Below are positions 6,241 through 15,481 of a stretch of 16,330 nucleotides of DNA, one piece after another. Source of the DNA: CBDUQI01 sp965369325 (GTDB taxonomy: Bacteria > Pseudomonadota > Gammaproteobacteria > Steroidobacterales > JBCBZW01); NCBI GenBank assembly GCA_965369325.1, contig CBDUQI010000131.1:1-16330 (forward strand), given 5' to 3'. Position numbers and translations under genes: made by a program. The notes under the pieces are model-generated. The model ran no database searches, was not told where the DNA came from, and was given only the letters and a program-made list of their open reading frames with translations. Positions within the stretch are counted from its first letter, which is position 1. Each line of letters starts with the position of its first letter.

Positions 6241-9200
6241 ATGAACAGCCGGATATCTCAACTGGGTGCGTATGGCACTGCGTGGTTGCGCACATCTGTC
6301 GCACTAATTCTTGGTCTTTTCGTCTTTGGTATCAGCGCCGCACCTGGCGAACAACACGATGCCGAACGTACCTTATGGCTGGCAGCCTCGAGCGGGTTGT
6401 TAGCCATATCGGCGCAAGATGGCTCAACGCTGTTTGAGATCGCCGATGCGCAGGGCCTGCAGCGGGTTGCAGTCCATCCGAGCAGCGGGGTGGCGATCAC
6501 CTATCGTTCCGGCAACCTGCGCGCGTTCGCAGCGGATGGCAGACCGATGCTTGACGTGCAGGTGCCTGGCCTGCTCGGCGTGCAAGCGCGCGATTTGGTG
6601 GTGGATGCGCACGCGGGCTACGTGTGGCTGGCCTCTCGCAACCAATTACATCGGGTCGACTTTGATGGCACCGTCTCGGGTGTCATTGACCTTGATGAGG
6701 TAATCCACGCGCTGGCGCTGGATTTGCGCGATGGCTCGCTTTGGATCGGCCACGAGCAGGGGCTGAGCCGGCTGGCACGAGCGCAGACGGCACCACAACG
6801 TGTGGATGGCGTCTCCGCGCCTGTGCGTGCATTGGCTTTTGATCCCGCGCGCCAAGAGTTGTGGGCCTCAACGGATAGCGATGCGTATCGATTCTCCCAG
6901 GAGGGCGAGTTGCGGGCCGTCATGCGCGCCCAACGCGGCCGCCTTTCGGGCCAGTTGATGGCCGACGGCCAGGGGGGCGCTTGGGGCTCCGACGGCCACG
7001 TGCTTATCCACGTTTCCGACTCCGATCTGGTCGCGCTGGAGCTGGCGCCGTTTGCCGGCTTTGCCGATCAGCAGGTGACTAACCTGCTCGCCGATACCCG
7101 CGATGGATCGGTATGGGTAAGCAGTCGTTCGCGCGTGCGTCATTACGCGCTGGACAGTCGCTTGTTGCACGACCTGAGCTTTGATACCGATGGCTTGGCG
7201 CGGGAATTGCGGGACATGGATTTGTCCAACCCGCCGGGCGACATCACCGGTTACCCATCCGCTGAATCAGCGCCAGATGCGGATGGCGATGATGCGAATG
7301 AGCACATCCGTGGCGGAGGCGGTTTTGCCGATGCAGACAACGACGGCGTGGCGGATGTGATCGACAACTGCAGCGGCGTGAGCAATGCGCCCCAGCGCGA
7401 TACCGATGGCGACGGTTTCGGCAACGCCTGCGATGCTGATCTGGATAACGATGGGGTGGTCAACTTTCTTGATCTGAGCATCATGAAAGACCGCTTTTTC
7501 GGCACCGATCCGGATGCCGATCTAAATGGCGATGGGGTGGTTAATTTCGAAGATCTTGCCATCCTGAAAGGCCAATTCTTCCAATCGCCGGGCCCAGGGC
7601 CCAGTGGTGTTCCGGACGTGCCATCGCTGGATGCCGCCATCAGCCCGACTTCCGCTAACCCACAGCTTCTGACTGGCACCGCTGCGCCAGGTGGCGTACG
7701 CGTGCGCCTGTACCGCGATGGCGAACTGCTGGGCGAGACCACTTCAGCGGCTGATGGCAGCTTTGGGTTTGCTGCGGCGTTACTGGATGGGACCAACACC
7801 CTCACGGCCACGGGCTGGAACGGCGTGTCTGAAAGCGCCATGTCTAACGCCGTGGTGGTGGATTACGTAAACACCACCCCAAGAGTGCAGGGCGGCACTA
7901 TTTTAGAGGATGTGGTGTGGACGGTAGGTAACGGCGACCCTTACTTGGTCACCTCGGACCTCACTGTCGCGGATGGCGCATGTTTGGAAATTGCCCGCGG
8001 TGTGGAAGTGCGCTTTGGCAGTTCAGTGGATCTGTTTGTCGACGGTTGTATCCGGGTGCTGGGCACCTCACTTGAGCCAGTGCTGTTGGGAGCTGATTCA
8101 GCCTCGCCAAACCGCGGTTTCTGGCGGGGTATCGACATTCGCGCGACCGCGAGCGAGGCTGTGTTTGAGCATGCGGATGTGCAATGGGCGGTGCGCGGCA
8201 TTGAGTCCATCGGCTTTCCGACGCAGGTCACCAACAGCGCGTTGTCGCAGTTTAGCGATGCCGGTATTTATTTTGATGTCGGGTCGGACGGCATCATCGC
8301 CGGTAACACCATCGACAACGGCAACAATCAGGACTCCTGCATTCTGGTCCGCGAGGCCTCGCCAAGTATCACAGCGAACAGTCTGAGTAATTGCCTCTAC
8401 GGCATTTTCTTCACACGCGCCCTGAACGCACAGGTGAGCGGCGGGAACGAGCTGTTCAGCAATACCTACGGCATCTACCTGGATGGTGAGCATGCTGCCG
8501 GGCAGGATCCGACGCCGGTCATCAACGGTAACAGCCTGTACGACAACAGCAGCGCGGAGATCTACGGCAACGACTATTTTGATGTCACGATTGGCATCGA
8601 CGCGAGTGGCAACTGGTGGGGTACCACCGACATCGTTGAGATCGCCGGCAATATCCGCGACTACACCGATGACGTTCTGGAGGCGCCAACTGTCGATTTT
8701 TCTGACCGCCTTGACGCGCCGGATGGTGCGCCCATCAGTGGCAATTTTCTGATCCACCAGATAACCGCCGACACCACCTTGCCAGCCGGCACCGCCTACG
8801 AGGTGGCGGGCCGCTGGACCGTTGCAGCTGGCGCGGTGGTAACGGTGGAGGAGGGCGTGACATTTCGGATGTACAGCACAGCCGCTACCCTGGAGGCACG
8901 TGGTGAGCTGAACATCGTGGGCAGTGCGAGCACACCCGTGCTGGTGACTTCAGGGCTCGATGTGCCTACCCGCGGCGCCTGGAACGGCATCGAAATTCAG
9001 GCTGGCGGCATGGCCAATATTGACCATGCGCGCGTTGAATGGGCGGTGCGCTCAATTGAGTCCTTCGGTGCCGATATTACAGTGACTAACAGCAGCATTG
9101 GCGAGTTCAGCGATGCGGGTATCTATCTCGATACCACGGTCGGTGGGCTGCTTGACAGCAACGTCATCGACAACGACAACAACACCGATTCCTGCATCTA

Positions 9201-12200
9201 CCTTAAGCAGTCCTCACCGGTGGTGAGTGGCAACAGTTTGAGCAACTGTTTCTACGGCATCTACATCACCAGCACATCCACCGCGGTCATTCACAATGCC
9301 AATGAGATGTTTAGCAACACCTATGGCATCTACCTGGACGGCACGCATGTGCTCGGGCAAGACCCCACGCCGCTGATCAACGACAATAGCCTGTATGACA
9401 ACAGCAGTTTTGAGGTGTACGCGAACGATTATTTCGATCCCACGCTGATTGTCGATGCCACCGGCAACTGGTGGGGCACCACTGATCTTGGCGCGATCGC
9501 CAACAACATTCGCGATTTTAGCGACGACACGCTTGAAGCGCCGACCGTCGATTTCAGCGATCGTCTGGATGCGACAGGTGGCATGCCCATTGCCGGGAAT
9601 TTACTCTTTGGTCGTATCGATACGAATACCACCTTTACCACGGGCCAAACGGTCGATATTCCGACCCGGCTGGTGGTGGAGCCCGGCGTGAGCCTGACGC
9701 TGGAGCCGGGCACGACGCTTAACTTTTACGGCACGCTTTCTCAGCTCAACGTGGAAGGCGATCTGCTGGTGCAAGGCACCGCGGCAGATCCTGTTGTGTT
9801 TACCTCCGGGCAGGCCAGCCCCACACGCGGCTCGTGGGATGGCATCCAGATTGAGGCGGGCGGCACCGCGCTCATTGATCATGCGTTGATCGAGTGGGCG
9901 GTGCGCGGGGTTGAGTCCATTGGCGTCGACATCACAGTAAGCAACAGCACCATTGTCGAGTTCAGCGATGCGGGCATTTACTTCAATACCGTTGCCGGCG
10001 GGCTGATTGACAGCAACACGATTGATAATGGCAACAACCAGGACTCGTGTATCTATCTGTTCGAATCCTCGCCCGCCGTTACCAACAATACTCTGCTGAA
10101 CTGCTTTTACGGCATTTACATTACACGCGCTTCTAATGCGGTAGTTAACGCGGGCAATGAGATTACCGATAACTTCTACGGCATTTATCTGGATGGGATC
10201 CACGCGGTCGATCAGGATCCGACCCCTGTAATCAATGCCAACAGTATTTTTGCTAACAGCAGCTCGGAGATTTATTCAAACGATTATTTCGACCCCACGT
10301 TGCTGATCGACGTGACCGGCAACTGGTGGGGTACCACGGATATCGCAGCTATCGCCAACGACATTCGCGATTACACCGATGATGTGGTTGAAGCCCCGTT
10401 CGTGGATTTTTCCGGTTTACTGGATGCGCCGGACGGCACTGGCTTCGTGGGCGATTTTCTGTTCGCTCAGATTGCAGCGGATACCACGTTTACTAGTGGC
10501 AGTGTGTATGAGGTACCCATCCGACTGACGGTGTTACCCGGCGTCACGCTCACTATCGAGCCGGACGTTACGCTTCGCTTTGCGGGCACGCTCGCCGAAT
10601 TGGAGGTGCAGGGCAACCTGTTGATCGAGGGTGCCGACGGTATGCCGGCGCTTCTGACCTCAGGCGCCAGCACGCCGACGCGCGGCGCCTGGGCAGGGAT
10701 AGAGGTGCAGGCAGGTGGCACGGCGTCCGTTGACTTTGCGCAAATCGAATGGGCCGGGCGTGCGGTGGAGTCGCTGGGCGCGGACATTTCAGTCACCAAT
10801 AGCACCATTGCCGAGTTCAGCGACGCGGGCGTGTATTTCGACAATGTTACCGGCGGTACCATTGCCGACAACTTTATCGACAACACCAACGATACGGATT
10901 CCTGCATCTACCTGCTGGAATCCTCACCGGGCATTTCGGGCAACCGGCTGAGCAACTGCTTCTACGGAATCTATGTGACGCGTGCTTCGAATGCGGTGAT
11001 CAACGGCGCCAATCAGCTAACGGACAATACCTACGGCATTTACCTGGACGGCGCGCATGCCGCCGGCCAGGATCCAACGCCGCTGATCAACGAGAACAGC
11101 CTCTTCGACAACGGCAGCTGGGCGGTCTACGCGAATGACTATTTCGATCCAAGGCTGAAGATCGATGCCACTAGCAACTGGTGGGGCACCACGGACTTCA
11201 GCGCGATCGCCGCGAGTATCCGGGATTATTCCGACGACACGCTGGAGGCGCCGACGGTCGACTTCTCCAGCCTGCTAAACGGCCCAGGCGGCACGCCGCT
11301 GGCCACCAACTTCTTGTTCGGCCCGGTGGCGGCGGATACCACCATTGCGGCGGGTGACGTGGAGGTGCCAGCGGCACTGCTGGTCGAATCCGGCGCGACG
11401 CTCACCCTGGATGCCGGAGCCATGCTGCGGTTCTATGGCGTCAACACACAATTGCGGGTGGAGGGCAATCTGCAAATCCAGGGCAGTGAGCTTGAGCCTG
11501 TGGTGCTGACTACCGGCGACCCCGCGCCTGCGCCTGGGGCCTGGGATGGCATTCAGATTGAAAGCGGTGGCTCGGCGTTGATCGACCACGCGCAGATTGA
11601 GTGGGCGGTACGCGCGGTCGAATCCATCGGTATGGATATCACCGTGAGCAACAGTACCATCAGCCAGTTCAGCGACGCTGGGATCTACCTAAATACTGTC
11701 GCTGGCGGGTTGATCGACGGCAATGTGATTGACAACAGCAATGATCAGGACACCTGTATCTACTTGTTCGAATCGTCGACGACGATCACGGGCAATCAGC
11801 TCAGCAATTGTTTCTATGGCATTTACTTCACTCGCGCTTCCACCTCCGTGGTGAACGGCGGGAATGAAATGTTCAGCAACGCCTACGGCATCTACCTGGA
11901 CGGTGCTCACGCGGCAGACCAGGACCCAACCCCGGTGGTCAACGGCAACAGCCTGTATGAGAACGCCACCTGGGAGGTCTATGCGAACGACTATTTCGAT
12001 CCCACGCTGGTGGTGGACTTCACCGGCAATTGGTGGGGCGGGGACGATCTGGCCACCATTGCGAATGATATTCGCGACTACACGGACGATGTGTTCGAGG
12101 CGCCGGCGGTTGATTTCTCGGGCTTGCTGGACGGGCCTGGCGGAACGCCATCCACCGCCAACTTTCTGTTTGCGCAGATCGATCAGAACACGAGCTTGTC

Positions 12201-15200
12201 GGCGGGCACTGTTTACGAAGTGCCGGTCCGGCTGACCGTGCAGCCAGGGCTCAGCCTGAGTCTTGAGGCCGGTGCGACACTGCGTTTCGCCGGGACCTTG
12301 TCGGGCTTAGACGTACAGGGCGACCTGCAGATTAACGGCACTGAGATGGCGCCGGTAACGCTCACCTCCACTCGTGCGCAACCCGTGCGCGGCGATTGGA
12401 ACGGTATCGATGTGCAAAGCGACGCGACGGCGAGTATCGATCATGCACGTATCGAATGGGCCATTCGGGCGGTGGAGTCGTTCGGCGCGAACATTAGCGT
12501 GGCTAACAGCCACATTGCCGAGTTCAGTGATGCCGGGATCTATTTTGACGCAGTGTCGGGCGGTGTCATCGCCGGGAACACAATTGCGAACGGCAACTTC
12601 ACCGACTCGTGCATACACCTGGGGCAGTCCTCGCCCCTGGTGTCGGCCAACGCGATAAGCGGATGCTTCTACGGGATGTGGATCACCGGTGCCTCAACGG
12701 CCACGATAAGCACCGGCAACGAGTTCTTTTCTAATACCTACGGCATCTACCTGGACGGCGCGCATGCGTTGGGGCAGGACCCGACCCCGAGCATTAACGG
12801 CAGCAGTTTCTTTGCCAACAGTAATTCAGCGGTTTACGCGAACGACTATTTTGACGTCACCCTGGTGATTGATGCGACGGCCAACTGGTGGGGCTCCGCT
12901 GAACTGGATTTTATCGCCAACCGCATTCGTGATTACGCCGAAGATCCTGTTGAAGCGCCCATCGTGAATTTCTCTAATCGGCTGGATGCGCCAGGCGGTA
13001 GTCCCATCGCCGCCAACTACCTGGTACTGGGCGTAGTCCAGAGCAATACCGTGGTGCCCGCCAACACTTACGAAGTAATCGGACCAGTCGTGGTCGATGA
13101 GAATGTCACGCTGGAACTGGCCGCGGGCGGGGAGTTCCGTTTTTACGGATCGACTGTTGGGTTGCTGGTAAACGGCAATCTGCAGGTCTCCGGCACCGCC
13201 ACCGAGCCGGTGCGACTGACCAGCGGCGCGACACCGCCGCTACGCGGTGGCTGGGACGGCGTGCGATTCTCGCCCACGGCTACCGGTGGCAACATCACTC
13301 ACGCGGTGATTGAATGGGCGATGCGAGGCGTGGACATCGATGGCGTGGATGTGACGGTGGAGCAAAGCGTCATTCGGGAGTTCAGCGACGCGGGCATTTA
13401 CGTGCGCAATGCTGCAGGCGGCACCTTCAGCCAGAACCTGATCGAAAACGGCAACAAGACCGACACCGGGATCTATGTCTGGGATTCATCCCCGAGCATC
13501 ACGGATAACTCTATTCATGGGATGTTTTACGGAGTCTATATCCGCGGCGTGTCCGCGCCGGTGCTTACTGGCAATGCCATTTCCGGAAATACCTATGGCG
13601 TGTATCTGGCCGGCAGCAATAACGACTCGTTGAGTCCGCAGCCGACCATTACCGGCAATGATCTTCTGAACAACAGCAGCGGCGATTTGTTTGTAGCCAG
13701 CTACGGCAGTGCAAGTGCGCTGGTGCTGGATATTACCGGCAACTACTGGGGAGGCGATCCGGTTATTGGGCAGCAGATCCGCTTCTCCAGTTCCGCCGAG
13801 ACAGTGGCTGACTTCAGCGGTTTTACCGCCGCTGCGCTCACCGGGCCGCTGGCCACCGCACTGGTAGTGAGCGAGGTGTTTTTCTCACCGAATGCCGATC
13901 TGATTCAGGACAGTACATCTTTCAGTGCCACCTTGACCGAGACGGCTGCCTGGACGCTGCGAGTGGCGAACAGCAGCGGCGTGACGGTGAAAAGCTTCAA
14001 CGGCAACGGAGATACTATCGCCGAGGCCTGGGATGGCACCGACGCTGGCGGCCAACCACTGGGCGATGATGCCTTCAGCATCTTGCTCGAAGTGAGCGGG
14101 GTGCGCGGCGGAGTGCTGGGTGCGGCGAATGTCGTGTTGGATAACACCGTGCCCACCGCGGCGATCATTGATCCGTTGACTGGCGCGCTATTGCGCAACG
14201 TGTTCAGCGTAGTGGTCAATGGCAGCGCCAGCGATGCGTATCTTGCTCAGTATCTGGTGGAATTTGGTCTAGGCGCCACGCCGACGGAATGGAGCCCAGT
14301 GGCTAGCGCGCAGAGTGTCGGTGTTGACAACAATACGCTGGCGACCTGGGTGGTGAGCAGCACCGACGGCACGATCGCTCTGGCCAACGGTCTGTACTCG
14401 TTGCGCGTTAGCAGCGCGGACCTGGCGGGCAATGAGAACTCCGCGGTGATTATCGCTACGCTGGACAACTTATCTTTCCTTAATGTTGCTCATGATCTTG
14501 GCACCATCCGTCCGACGCTCGGGGAGATCACAGCGGTCAGTTTCGATATTACTGCCGCGGCAGACGTAGACCTGAAATTCTACGGCACTCTCGACGATCA
14601 GCTGGTGTTTGAAACGTCGCAGAATTACGTAGCCGGCGGCAGTTACTCGATTACCTGGGATGGTAAGGATGGCGCTGACGCTTTCCTGCCAGAAGAGGCC
14701 TACTACTACATTCTGACGGCGACTGACGGCGTGCGCAACGCTACCTACGACATCCCAGATCCCGGTGGCGTCGGCTCAGGCACGGGCACCATTGACCCGA
14801 GTTTCAACGCGCACCGCAACGATTTTTGGAAGATGGACTACAATCTGAACTTGCCGGGGCGCATCCGTATGCGGGTAACACCGGACGGCGGAACAGCATT
14901 TTTTCCGATCGATGGAGTCGCCTCCGAGCCTGGCACCATCCCCATCGTGTGGGATGGTCGCGACGATCAGGGCAATATCATCTCCGGCGATGTCAACGTG
15001 TTTTTTGAAGCACCAGCGAAGATACGCCCGACCTCGATTATTATCGATGCGCTCAGTCCTCAGGTCGCTGGCACCGGCATGGCACCGAACGTCGAGGTGT
15101 TATCCGACCCGTTCCGAGTAGCACACAGCTACGACAACATTTCAAAAATCGCGTATCGCCTAGATCAGGACGCGGTGATCACCGTCAAGCTGTTGCCGCC

Positions 15201-15444
15201 GGGCGTAACAGATCCGCAAAGCACGCAGGCGGTTACCTTGGTGGATCAACAGTTGCAGAGTGCTAACGATGGCGGTGGTCAACCCAATGATTATGTTGTG
15301 GACTGGATCGGATACGATCCGGCGGATCCAAACGCGATTTTGACGCCGGCGCTTAACGGTACTTACACATTTACCATCGAAGCGAGCAGTCCGATTACCG
15401 GCGTTAGTTCGCTCTACCGAGGCGCATTGCAGGTGCGATTGTAA
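6241..15444 (+). CDS. Giant secreted beta-helix repeat protein (3067 aa)
   Basis: An uninterrupted 9.2-kb frame. Order of parts: Sec signal peptide (1-about 34, GISA-AP); beta-propeller of the regulator/NHL type (about 43-325), with recurring VWLAS, LWIG, LWAS and VWVS strand starts; acidic linker; TSP3-like Ca module with Cys377 and Cys397; two dockerin-type F-hands (about 400-447); Gly/Pro linker; Ig-like domain (about 458-545); seven right-handed beta-helix units (about 550-2540), each ending in an (S/T)GNWWGT-like motif; then a C-terminal region (2541-3067) of FlgD-type and Ig-like modules. No LPXTG, PEP-CTERM, RTX nonapeptides, type IX sorting domain or autotransporter barrel is visible, so after Sec export the surface route is unknown. 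It is probably an adhesin-like or matrix structural protein. Beta-helix families also include polysaccharide lyases, but I see no catalytic signature. A 188-bp leader precedes it, and the TPR gene follows within 40 bp. Confidence 0.93.
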   Translation: MNSRISQLGAYGTAWLRTSVALILGLFVFGISAAPGEQHDAERTLWLAASSGLLAISAQDGSTLFEIADAQGLQRVAVHPSSGVAITYRSGNLRAFAADGRPMLDVQVPGLLGVQARDLVVDAHAGYVWLASRNQLHRVDFDGTVSGVIDLDEVIHALALDLRDGSLWIGHEQGLSRLARAQTAPQRVDGVSAPVRALAFDPARQELWASTDSDAYRFSQEGELRAVMRAQRGRLSGQLMADGQGGAWGSDGHVLIHVSDSDLVALELAPFAGFADQQVTNLLADTRDGSVWVSSRSRVRHYALDSRLLHDLSFDTDGLARELRDMDLSNPPGDITGYPSAESAPDADGDDANEHIRGGGGFADADNDGVADVIDNCSGVSNAPQRDTDGDGFGNACDADLDNDGVVNFLDLSIMKDRFFGTDPDADLNGDGVVNFEDLAILKGQFFQSPGPGPSGVPDVPSLDAAISPTSANPQLLTGTAAPGGVRVRLYRDGELLGETTSAADGSFGFAAALLDGTNTLTATGWNGVSESAMSNAVVVDYVNTTPRVQGGTILEDVVWTVGNGDPYLVTSDLTVADGACLEIARGVEVRFGSSVDLFVDGCIRVLGTSLEPVLLGADSASPNRGFWRGIDIRATASEAVFEHADVQWAVRGIESIGFPTQVTNSALSQFSDAGIYFDVGSDGIIAGNTIDNGNNQDSCILVREASPSITANSLSNCLYGIFFTRALNAQVSGGNELFSNTYGIYLDGEHAAGQDPTPVINGNSLYDNSSAEIYGNDYFDVTIGIDASGNWWGTTDIVEIAGNIRDYTDDVLEAPTVDFSDRLDAPDGAPISGNFLIHQITADTTLPAGTAYEVAGRWTVAAGAVVTVEEGVTFRMYSTAATLEARGELNIVGSASTPVLVTSGLDVPTRGAWNGIEIQAGGMANIDHARVEWAVRSIESFGADITVTNSSIGEFSDAGIYLDTTVGGLLDSNVIDNDNNTDSCIYLKQSSPVVSGNSLSNCFYGIYITSTSTAVIHNANEMFSNTYGIYLDGTHVLGQDPTPLINDNSLYDNSSFEVYANDYFDPTLIVDATGNWWGTTDLGAIANNIRDFSDDTLEAPTVDFSDRLDATGGMPIAGNLLFGRIDTNTTFTTGQTVDIPTRLVVEPGVSLTLEPGTTLNFYGTLSQLNVEGDLLVQGTAADPVVFTSGQASPTRGSWDGIQIEAGGTALIDHALIEWAVRGVESIGVDITVSNSTIVEFSDAGIYFNTVAGGLIDSNTIDNGNNQDSCIYLFESSPAVTNNTLLNCFYGIYITRASNAVVNAGNEITDNFYGIYLDGIHAVDQDPTPVINANSIFANSSSEIYSNDYFDPTLLIDVTGNWWGTTDIAAIANDIRDYTDDVVEAPFVDFSGLLDAPDGTGFVGDFLFAQIAADTTFTSGSVYEVPIRLTVLPGVTLTIEPDVTLRFAGTLAELEVQGNLLIEGADGMPALLTSGASTPTRGAWAGIEVQAGGTASVDFAQIEWAGRAVESLGADISVTNSTIAEFSDAGVYFDNVTGGTIADNFIDNTNDTDSCIYLLESSPGISGNRLSNCFYGIYVTRASNAVINGANQLTDNTYGIYLDGAHAAGQDPTPLINENSLFDNGSWAVYANDYFDPRLKIDATSNWWGTTDFSAIAASIRDYSDDTLEAPTVDFSSLLNGPGGTPLATNFLFGPVAADTTIAAGDVEVPAALLVESGATLTLDAGAMLRFYGVNTQLRVEGNLQIQGSELEPVVLTTGDPAPAPGAWDGIQIESGGSALIDHAQIEWAVRAVESIGMDITVSNSTISQFSDAGIYLNTVAGGLIDGNVIDNSNDQDTCIYLFESSTTITGNQLSNCFYGIYFTRASTSVVNGGNEMFSNAYGIYLDGAHAADQDPTPVVNGNSLYENATWEVYANDYFDPTLVVDFTGNWWGGDDLATIANDIRDYTDDVFEAPAVDFSGLLDGPGGTPSTANFLFAQIDQNTSLSAGTVYEVPVRLTVQPGLSLSLEAGATLRFAGTLSGLDVQGDLQINGTEMAPVTLTSTRAQPVRGDWNGIDVQSDATASIDHARIEWAIRAVESFGANISVANSHIAEFSDAGIYFDAVSGGVIAGNTIANGNFTDSCIHLGQSSPLVSANAISGCFYGMWITGASTATISTGNEFFSNTYGIYLDGAHALGQDPTPSINGSSFFANSNSAVYANDYFDVTLVIDATANWWGSAELDFIANRIRDYAEDPVEAPIVNFSNRLDAPGGSPIAANYLVLGVVQSNTVVPANTYEVIGPVVVDENVTLELAAGGEFRFYGSTVGLLVNGNLQVSGTATEPVRLTSGATPPLRGGWDGVRFSPTATGGNITHAVIEWAMRGVDIDGVDVTVEQSVIREFSDAGIYVRNAAGGTFSQNLIENGNKTDTGIYVWDSSPSITDNSIHGMFYGVYIRGVSAPVLTGNAISGNTYGVYLAGSNNDSLSPQPTITGNDLLNNSSGDLFVASYGSASALVLDITGNYWGGDPVIGQQIRFSSSAETVADFSGFTAAALTGPLATALVVSEVFFSPNADLIQDSTSFSATLTETAAWTLRVANSSGVTVKSFNGNGDTIAEAWDGTDAGGQPLGDDAFSILLEVSGVRGGVLGAANVVLDNTVPTAAIIDPLTGALLRNVFSVVVNGSASDAYLAQYLVEFGLGATPTEWSPVASAQSVGVDNNTLATWVVSSTDGTIALANGLYSLRVSSADLAGNENSAVIIATLDNLSFLNVAHDLGTIRPTLGEITAVSFDITAAADVDLKFYGTLDDQLVFETSQNYVAGGSYSITWDGKDGADAFLPEEAYYYILTATDGVRNATYDIPDPGGVGSGTGTIDPSFNAHRNDFWKMDYNLNLPGRIRMRVTPDGGTAFFPIDGVASEPGTIPIVWDGRDDQGNIISGDVNVFFEAPAKIRPTSIIIDALSPQVAGTGMAPNVEVLSDPFRVAHSYDNISKIAYRLDQDAVITVKLLPPGVTDPQSTQAVTLVDQQLQSANDGGGQPNDYVVDWIGYDPADPNAILTPALNGTYTFTIEASSPITGVSSLYRGALQVRL
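7330..7605 (+). other. TSP3-like plus duplicated dockerin F-hand module
   Basis: Within the giant protein, residues about 364-398 carry the thrombospondin-type-3 pattern DNDGVADVIDNC ... DTDGDGFGNAC, with two cysteines 20 residues apart. It continues into two dockerin I-type Ca loops: Asp400-Asp402-Asp404-Gly ... Asp411 and Asp427-Asn429-Asp431-Gly ... Asp438. They are 27 residues apart and each is followed by a helix, LSIMKDRFF and LAILKGQFF. A Gly/Pro linker closes the block. By family knowledge this should fold on Ca2+ binding. It is internal rather than C-terminal, and no cohesin partner is encoded in the window. Confidence 0.85.
7888..13857 (+). repeat. Seven tandem 285-residue beta-helix units
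   Basis: Units run 7888-8742, 8743-9597, 9598-10452, 10453-11307, 11308-12159, 12160-13014 and 13015-about 13857. The NWWG (or NYWG) codons fall at 8611, 9466, 10321, 11176, 12028, 12883 and 13741, giving steps of 855, 855, 855, 852, 855 and 858 nt. Shared landmarks in order: YEV..R.TV.PG; RG.W.GI.I; IEWAVR..ES; EFSDAGIY; DSCIYL; SNCFYGIY; NTYGIYLDG.H..GQDPTP; YANDYFD; GNWWGTTD; IRDY.DD..EAP.VDFS. Units 2-6 are closest to each other. Unit 1 diverges at its N-terminal part and unit 7 throughout. Copies differ at many synonymous third positions, so duplication is not recent. Start points are my choice, set at the NFL-like motif. Confidence 0.93.
13861..15441 (+). other. C-terminal FlgD-type/Ig-like modules of the giant protein
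   Basis: Residues 2541-3067 hold, in order: a FlgD-type module (about 2545-2625, SPNAD start, AEAWDGTDAGGQPL); an Ig-like module with VNGSASD and a late LANGLYSLRVSSADLAGN; a second FlgD-type module (about 2745-2845, SITWDGKDGADAFLPEEAYYY); a third (about 2860-2935, IRMRVTPDGG then VWDGRDDQGN); and a last divergent one (about 2960-3067, VITVKL then VVDWIGYD). The order of the second and third matches the neighbouring gene at 4961-6052. This is probably the distal tip or the attachment end. Confidence 0.75.
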
Positions 15445-15470
15445 GATGGTATTCAGCAAGATGATGAATC

Positions 15471-15475
15471 AAGGA
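15471..15475 (+). promoter_or_regulatory. Ribosome-binding site deciding the TPR gene start
   Basis: AAGGA sits 6 nt before ATG 15482. In-frame ATGs at 15446, 15461 and 15464 have no comparable site, and using them would put a long polar extension before the signal peptide. Confidence 0.65.
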
Positions 15476-15481
15476 AAAGCT

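Noticed and set aside
8098..12618. Reverse-strand frames in the beta-helix array that look alike
   Set aside because: Their mutual similarity merely mirrors the forward repeats. They lack ribosome-binding sites and signal or domain features.
6241..15444. Giant protein as an RTX, autotransporter, LPXTG-, PEP-CTERM- or type IX-sorted protein
   Set aside because: No GGxGxD nonapeptide arrays, no C-terminal barrel, no LPXTG or PEP motif with a transmembrane segment and basic tail, and no type IX-style C-terminal domain; the end is simply a beta-rich FlgD-like module.
15446..15481. Upstream start for the TPR protein
   Set aside because: No ribosome-binding site at 15446; AAGGA is correctly placed only for 15482, which also gives a normal signal peptide.
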